Shown: positions 59,601-64,000 of the stretch, in pieces
Position numbering within the stretch: position 1 is the first letter of the stretch
Layout: every line of letters begins with the position of its first letter
Assembly: GCA_947044365.1 (NCBI GenBank)
Contig: OX345638.1
Location: 7,703,701-7,767,700 of the forward strand
Length of the DNA stretch: 64,000 nt
Direction of reading: 5' to 3'
Source of the DNA: Petrosia ficiformis
Taxonomy: Eukaryota > Porifera > Demospongiae > Haplosclerida > Petrosiidae
Notes under the pieces: model-generated
What the model saw: only the letters and a program-made list of their open reading frames with translations
What the model was told of the DNA's origin: nothing
Databases searched by the model: none
Position numbers and translations under genes: made by a program

Positions 59601-61752
59601 CCAAGTAGCATCTGAGAAACACTACCTTCTTCGAGGGGATTCAGCACAAATTTGCAATTGGGAGGAGTATGGCTTTCAAATGCAATTCCAACAAAACACT
59701 CTACTCTCTACAGCTACATGTGAAATAGACATACAAGCTCTTGTTGGTGGTGAATTTGAGCTTCCTCCTAACACACAGCTTGTGAGTGCCATTTATGCTG
59801 TATCATTTGCAGAGAATGTTCATCAGCCAGTAAAGATAGGTATTCAGCATTGTGTTCAGCTGAATAATGATGACCAGGCTCAATACTTAAGCTTTGCAAT
59901 AGCACCAATCAACCCATCAACCCTGCCATATAAATTCGAGATTGTCAAAGGAGGCACATTCACACATCGTTCTCGTTATGGTTTCATTGTACGAGATACA
60001 TTCTGTTTAGTAGCTATTCTAAGATTTTTGGGATTTTATAGAGTGCCTAATGATCTTTATTTTGGTCAATTGTGTTACTCTAAGTCAGTACATGTAATTA
60101 ATAAATGGACTATGAAATTTATGATAGGAAAGAAACTCAATGTACTAAAAGAGGTATGTTATTTTTTTAAAGTGACATTTGCTGTAGTTATTATCCTAAT
60201 ATTCAATAACAGTATGTGAAATCAGAAAATCCAGATGATGAAGAAGATGTACATATCTCATTCTCCTTTGATAATGGATTTATTGAACTTAAAATCAATG
60301 AACAGCGAACATTACCTGGCTGGGAAATTCTTCCACATACAGAACCCTGTAGGGTCAGTTATTCACTTCATATCAACTTATCCTTTTTCTGAAATTAATT
60401 TTAAAATGAATAATTAAGTCTATATATTTTTGATCCCTATACTTTATTGCACACAGTTGTTAAAGAGTGATGCTGACTTGTTTGGTTTAGAGAAGTGCCC
60501 TCCTCCTACTTGCCATGTGACAGTTAGAGCATCAAATACAAATGAATCATTGAGGCATGCAGTACCCCTTACTGGAATCAAGTCAGCAGTGGATAAAGTA
60601 TTTATTATTCTTACACCAGAACTGAGACAGACAAGTGTTGCAGGTATTAATAATTGTAGTCAGTTATTCTGGGTTATTTTTTTATTATGGTTGACGAACC
60701 ATAGACCTTAGGGTCTCTTGTTGTTAGGGTGAAAATCTGAACAATGTTGATGTAGTAATCCTCCTCTCCAAACCAACCATTTTATTTTACATCCCTACTA
60801 CTATCATTATGGGCTCACTTCCTGGGTTTTTAATGATAATTATTCATTTGACCATACCCATGATAACATTCTGTACATAACGGAATGTAATGAGATTTCA
60901 GTCTGCCATTTTGAAAGCCACATCTACTGAGCATGCACATTCGCTCCAAGTTTATATTTTTAAGCATAAACCCTGTAGTAGGTTTATATACAAAATAAAA
61001 AACTTACATGCGCCATTGAAAATGCATGGTCTACGAATCTCATAATTATAATATATTATGATACCGTTGTCTGTCTGTCTGTCACAAATTCACCTGCAAC
61101 AAAGACCCAGAAAATTAGATGTTGATGCGACGCTTTGACGTGCGTGAGGTGATAAAAGAAGGCGTTGACAGTAAATTTGACATTTCAGTGTTAATTGTAA
61201 CAAATATATTATTAACAAATTGACAAGATCGTTTCCAGAAATTTTATTTTAAAAAAGGACAATATAACAATATTTTGGCTTTTTAACAGCCTTGTTTGAA
61301 TATGTGTAAATTGTGCATCTACCATAAATATGTGAGAAGAATAAGTTAGCTGTATATTGTAGCCAGTAATCAGGTATAATTTATATTACTATTATTATTA
61401 TTGCACATTTACAATGCATTACTATTTAGGAACTAATACCGGATGTGCAGTGATAAGTCCCAATGTATTGAGATCAAATCATGCTAAACTGTGTGAACTA
61501 CTAAACACCAGTGAACCGACTCTCTTATCGTTAACAACTGAACTGTATGCCCAAAACATTATTAGCAGGAATATAAAAATTGATGTTCACAACAACAAAG
61601 GATATATTGGTGCTGACATTCTACTTACTCATGTACAAATGAAGATTGAGCAGTGTTCTGAACACCTAGATACTATCCAGAAAGCAATGGAAAATGAACA
61701 ATTCCTTGATGAAATCGTGAAGAAGATGAAAAAAGAGAGTATGCAGGAATAA
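44647..61752 (+). CDS. Gene D: Kelch-coiled coil-ZU5-UPA-ZU5-UPA-CARD protein
   Basis: Largest and most intact paralogue. Exons: 44647-44656, 44849-45394, 45452-45624, 46183-46377, 46630-46801, 50339-50520, 50577-50645, 50722-51127, 51176-51334, 51798-51923, 52079-52156, 52232-52303, 52383-52481, 52533-52796, 54026-54151, 54362-54439, 54490-54606, 55836-55943, 56004-56108, 56170-56283, 56342-56455, 56522-56623, 56682-56810, 56944-57108, 57161-57589, 58051-58134, 58183-58263, 58380-58460, 58600-58727, 58812-58964, 59018-59213, 59270-59338, 59585-60153, 60213-60353, 60457-60643, 61430-61752. The sum is 6150 nt, 2049 codons plus stop, with consistent phases and no stop found. Start: ATGGCTACAG|GTGAG, then GQYEMKW. 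Likely an intracellular oligomeric signalling protein (inference). Confidence 0.8.
44849..46801 (+). other. Gene D Kelch propeller exons
   Basis: Exons 44849-45394, 45452-45624, 46183-46377 and 46630-46801. Blade motifs: YSWGGKQKD, ILYFGGNCIPNNC with NDLFELNTLTNEW, LLVIGGFGP, VMFGGRTIDE, MVLGGVDDN with NDCWIMNLSSFIW, and IVVTGGWNEC. Gene D keeps the first strand (GQYEMKWRAYHSTI) that B has lost. It is the best reference for the family's N-terminus. Confidence 0.8.
47215..49110. repeat. M1-type element, copy 5, interrupted by a foldback element
   Basis: Left part: tttatggcccgtagggccat then ccctataattgctttccaca. Right part resumes at about 48661 with ctatgcgtagttaaggaagt and ggtcaattaatgggcgtggc, ending in caaatatagggatg..tatatacacttgtt. 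The last few hundred bases also resemble 62040-62165, including the words for cttcttcaggcc and tgtactcgaa, so two related families are mixed here. Confidence 0.6.
47281..48660. mobile_element. Foldback element with ~600-bp inverted repeats
   Basis: Two arms of about 600 bp (roughly 47299-47900 and 48050-48655) are near-perfect reverse complements around a short spacer. Each outer end is itself a palindrome of about 130 bp (tatcgcacagatacc..ggaaatatta..gtatccaac and complement). A third, half copy of that end lies in the spacer near 48006-48050. Large inverted arms without a transposase fit a foldback/MITE-type DNA element. Confidence 0.8.
52797..54025. other. Gene D intron with exon fossil, M1 remnant and poly-G tracts
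   Basis: A fossil of the DWELK exon is visible near 52840-52888 (atgtgtcaaaactaaacc.. tggaagaaag then GTAACTG), too short and lacking its start. An M1/M3-like remnant spans 53025-53360. Poly-G runs occur near 53584-53600 and 53749-53761. No gene. Confidence 0.55.
54607..55835. other. Gene D intron with exon fossil and decayed M1 copy
   Basis: Begins with a truncated relic of the gene C exon 33787-33936 (tagaaataaataagtggttgctctg at about 54662). A decayed M1 copy occupies 55005-55170. At 55640-55790 is a block (gccacgtagatgacggtccc, then a C/G-rich tgccccc run) also seen in the gene A intron at 2885-3000. Confidence 0.5.
57161..57589 (+). other. Gene D first ZU5 domain exon
   Basis: A 429-nt exon: EYGFRLQFPKGTISPSD, LISAVYAISFAKELLQP, VKLDVQHCVSL, and a final strand YGSITRHQFCLIG ending at the exon boundary. 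The sequence R-H-Q-F-C (57568-57582) is the member closest to the H-x-F-S type FIIND cleavage motif. The following exon continues AIVLVRKR. Confidence 0.75.
58051..58460 (+). other. Gene D basic linker exons with NLS-like clusters
   Basis: Exons 58051-58134, 58183-58263 and 58380-58460 (84, 81 and 81 nt; phase 1-1). Unlike the acidic linkers of A-C, two carry paired basic clusters: VRKRNSEE..SCKKQRS and VRRRPNDD..SPKRKAE. Each resembles a bipartite nuclear localisation signal. The first and third are probably duplicates of one another (IV.VR.R..). Confidence 0.6.
58600..59338 (+). other. Gene D first UPA domain exons
   Basis: Exons 58600-58727, 58812-58964 and 59018-59213, plus spacer 59270-59338. 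Key segments: VYTGHVSYVREGKNKWTMKF, FKGWKIMPHKEPFR, DADLFGSQHLLNCPSGLVTV, YAVPLVGI. Closely matches the gene A UPA (the spacer and its intron too), so A and D share this half. Confidence 0.65.
59585..60643 (+). other. Gene D second FIIND: ZU5 and UPA fused in one exon
   Basis: Exon 59585-60153 encodes ZU5 (EYGFQMQFQQNTLLSTA, LVSAIYAVSFAENVHQP, VKIGIQHCVQL, YGFIVRDTFCLVAIL) and runs directly into the first UPA strands (LYFGQLCYSKSVHVINKW). No linker exons intervene. UPA continues in 60213-60353 (GWEILPHTEPCR) and 60457-60643 (DADLFGLEKCPPPTCHVTV, RHAVPLTGI). This is the normal contiguous FIIND arrangement. F-C is at 60001-60006. Confidence 0.75.
60644..61429. other. Last intron of gene D
   Basis: AT-rich, with a TG/TC-rich block (ccgttgtctgtctgtctgtc) near 61063 and fragments resembling the insertion at 16134-17025. 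No gene or hairpin seen. Confidence 0.4.
61430..61752 (+). other. Gene D CARD-like exon (C-terminus, divergent type)
   Basis: Final exon to TAA. Segments: RSNHAKLCELLNTSEPTLLS, LTTELYAQNIISRN, ADILLTHVQMKIEQCSEHLD and IVKKMKKESMQE. The helix-turn pattern looks more like a canonical CARD than the A/B/C exons, though still low-similarity. Domain start matches NHAKL in gene B. Confidence 0.6.
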
Positions 61753-62269
61753 TGGATTAACTCTACTGTATTATTTATAGTGATATTTTTCAATTTGTAG
61801 TGCTACAATGTATTAATTATTATTATTACTTGTAAGATCCTTTTCTTGCTCTAGCTCGTATTCTATTAATATTCTATAAATGTGTTCTCTTCAAAATTAT
61901 TAACTAATTTCTATAATGAGTAATTATTATTATTCTTAAAAAGAATGTTTTAGCCTGAATCATTAAACAAAGTGTAATACATATTATAATGTATGACAGG
62001 AGCAATAATTGTTAACTTGTTATGCTCAAATACAAAATATATTGAGAAAAAAGTATCCCTAGCTATAATTGGTTTATGATGTCTATGTATCAATCACTGG
62101 TGATGGCAATAGTGTCTCTACCTTACTGTGTACTCGAAATCTGTGGCCTGAAGAAGTAAGTGATCAAAATAGGTAACTATTGGGATGTTACCCTGGAGAC
62201 CTGTACTATAATAGATCTTATTATCGTCCCCAATAGCCCACACTCTAAATGAGCGAATGTGACATTTGA

Positions 62270-62870
62270 CCCGTACATGGTTCGGAGTGTGTTCCTAGCA
62301 TTATGAAGCTCTCCAAATGCTTGTAATTGGTGTCAGGCACAAGCCCATGAATATGGCTAAAAAAGTTGATGGATTTTCGGCCACCCTTTGGCCTAAATAA
62401 CGACTACAAGGGGAATTTTAAAGGGGGGTGTCCCCCCGTTGATGGTGGTTTGAAGGGGGCTGCCCCCCCTCGCCGCTCACGCAAATTGTGGTTTCAGTGA
62501 CCCCGCCCACACACTCTGGTGGGTCCCAGAGGCATTTCCCTTGGTTTGAAACCTGAAATTGTGGGCGTAGCTGGTACCAATATGCAGTGGGGTCATTTTG
62601 TTTGCTACAGTTCCAGTCAAAAGAGGGAGAGCACTGCATTTGATTTAATCCTACGAAGCGGTTGGGGACTTTCAAGTCCCGGTAAGCAAGTTGGTGGAAG
62701 TAGTACTCCATGTTGGAAAGGAGCCAAGTTTGGGGTAGAGAAAATGAACGGTGGCCAAAATATATGCAATAGAGTTGCCAGTGTTGGAAATGGGAAGAAT
62801 TTGAAAAACAAGCTCAGTGCTCTAAGAGTTAAAATAGGAGGTAGAGTAAGGTTGTCATAGCACACTCCAT
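62270..62870. repeat. M3-related element, second copy
   Basis: Shares with 8117-8698 a block translating as GAKFGV and NG.G..I on the opposite strand, and shares with 53215-53310 the sequence gtgtgttcctagcatta. ORFs on both strands (62519-62860 and 62617-62865) are repeat-derived. Confidence 0.5.
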
Positions 62871-62891
62871 GTAAGGGCAGGTGCTTCCCAG

Positions 62892-63026
62892 AATGTCTAA
62901 TCCCAAAATGTCTACATGGTCTAGGGTCTAGGGTCTAGGGTCTAGGGTTTAGAGTTTAGGGTTTAGGGTTTAGGGTCAGGATCTAGGGTCTAGGATTTTC
63001 ATTTAGACATTTTTGGATTAGACATT
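62892..63026. repeat. Telomere-like tract inside inverted repeats
   Basis: Core of tandem CTAGGGT and TTTAGGGT units (62929-62990), flanked by AATGTCTAATCC.AAAATGTC and its complement, 22-bp arms with one mismatch. This is an element carrying an interstitial telomere-like array, not a chromosome end. Confidence 0.75.
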
Positions 63027-63333
63027 TAGGGAATGACCTGTAGGGGCGTGCACCCCCATTTTGAACCCCTAAAAGGGCAATGCAGTATGGTGCAGTCTAG
63101 GAGTAACTTTACACTGATCATACTATTATAGGAGGGGGGGGGGGCAAATTCCCCCATGTGCCTCACTCATAAAAATGCTGATTATAACTATACTTTATTT
63201 ATTTTTTTAACACTTAAGTCACATTATATACATATTGATAATACATGTACATGTATGTGTACTTTCTAAACCACACAAGCTTAACATTTCATAATAACAT
63301 GTATAATTATAAATATTATTTTATTATAACCGG

Positions 63334-63681
63334 TACTACTAATGTGATTCAAGCTGATCCTCATCAAGTAGTAGAATGTATTAAAACAGTTATTGCTATA
63401 ATAACTATTATTCTTTTGGTACATTGTTTACAAAGATATCTATAAAGATAATAGCTGGTAAAATGTTACACACAGGTCTAATATCTAGTGATGTTGTTGA
63501 GGAACCAACTTTAGATCTGATACTTAACGACTTCACTTCTGGAATGATTTTAATGAGAAAAGCTGATGAAATTATAAACCATATTACTAAATTCTTAAGA
63601 GTACTATTAGAAATGCAAGGTCCATTTGTATTTACTGCTGAACAATTTAAAGAAGATAATCATGATATTAAATATTATTAA
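63334..63681 (+). pseudogene. Orphan CARD-like exon (A/B/C type), decayed
   Basis: Resembles the final exon of genes A-C: TNVIQADPHQVVECIKTVIA, then after a frame break AGKMLHTGLISSDVVEEPTL and FLRVLLEMQGPFVFTAEQF. The usual CAG acceptor reads CCG, and the frame shifts near 63400-63445, so it cannot be spliced as in the relatives. Probably the ancestral last exon of gene D or the end of a lost fifth copy. Confidence 0.6.
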
Positions 63682-64000
63682 GGTATTTCTTAATTTTTAA
63701 TAATACAACATGCATTAGTTATTTGTATTGTATAGTACGTGTGTTATTATGTTTGATTAAAATTTGATTAAAAGAATGTCGTATGCATGCTTTCGGATTC
63801 AGAACCCTCGCCACCGATGGCCCACCCTGGTATAGTAAATAGTATGTGTAAATGTTGTGTTTTTCTGTAACCAACAGAGGAATTACATCATCATCATTGT
63901 TAGGTTTGCGTGTGGTTTATTTGCAGTAACAAACTATTCATTTATGTTTCTAACTGGTAATACAACCCTTTCTCTGCTTCTTTATTCATTATTTCAACCA
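63682..64000. other. Right edge of window
   Basis: Nothing recognisable; AT-rich with a short block ccctcgccaccgatggcccacc near 63807. Confidence 0.4.

Larger units (their letters stand above)
61753..63333. other. Intergenic repeats after gene D
   Basis: Contains an element fragment at 62040-62200 (agaaaaaagtatccctagc..), an M3-related element at 62270-62870, a telomere-like tract in inverted repeats (62892-63026) and a poly-G run near 63135. No gene is supported. Confidence 0.55.

Noticed and set aside
62519..62865. Overlapping ORFs of 113 and 82 codons
   Set aside because: Part of a repeat related to 8117-8698; frames on both strands and no domain.
62929..62990. Chromosome end (telomere)
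   Set aside because: The array is short, degenerate, bounded by inverted repeats and followed by more gene-family sequence.

Overview
The window is eukaryotic and almost certainly metazoan. It is AT-rich and dense in introns. Most introns are 45-300 nt with GT..AG ends, and the proteins combine ZU5, UPA and death-fold domains. A demosponge such as Amphimedon is my best guess, but that is inference. No CRISPR array, operon or prokaryotic signal is visible.

Layout (all genes on +). Four tandem paralogues of one large multidomain gene fill most of the window: gene A (322-10161, 5' end outside the window), gene B (13234-24587), gene C (30265-38524, a decayed pseudogene) and gene D (44647-61752). 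A lone decayed copy of the last exon lies at 63334-63681. Two degenerate copies of the replicative helicase gene MCM7 sit between B and C (26371-30080) and between C and D (40562-44271). The repeating unit is therefore [Kelch/FIIND gene]-[MCM7 pseudogene], and much of the flanking DNA is duplicated too.

Reconstructed architecture: N-terminal Kelch beta-propeller; a conserved helical linker; a long coiled coil built from many small exons; a ZU5 domain; an acidic Asp/Ser/Thr-rich linker built from another array of small exons; a UPA domain; and a C-terminal CARD-like death-fold domain. ZU5+UPA is the FIIND module of NLRP1, CARD8 and PIDD, so these look like Kelch-FIIND-CARD proteins. B and D carry two ZU5-UPA modules. 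Hand-joined exons give uninterrupted frames: B about 1784 codons (one damaged exon skipped), D about 2049 codons, and A about 1366 codons inside the window. Nearly every coiled-coil and linker exon is phase 1-1 with a length divisible by three, so exons can be gained, lost or skipped without a frameshift, and several have visibly died that way.

Both MCM7 copies are pseudogenes. They share an in-frame TAA after the Walker B region and carry private lesions (41-bp and 44-bp deletions, lost exons). Both keep an E2F-like site and an inverted CCAAT box upstream.

Non-coding DNA is rich in MITE-like elements, including a dispersed family with at least seven copies, one interrupted by a 1.4-kb foldback element. 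There are also 30-bp and 24-bp minisatellites, a tRNA-derived insertion, a telomere-like tract inside inverted repeats, and several perfect intronic hairpins. A plausible but untested role for the A/B/D proteins is as signalling receptors: the propeller as sensor, the coiled coil for oligomerisation, the FIIND as an autoproteolytic switch and the CARD as effector.
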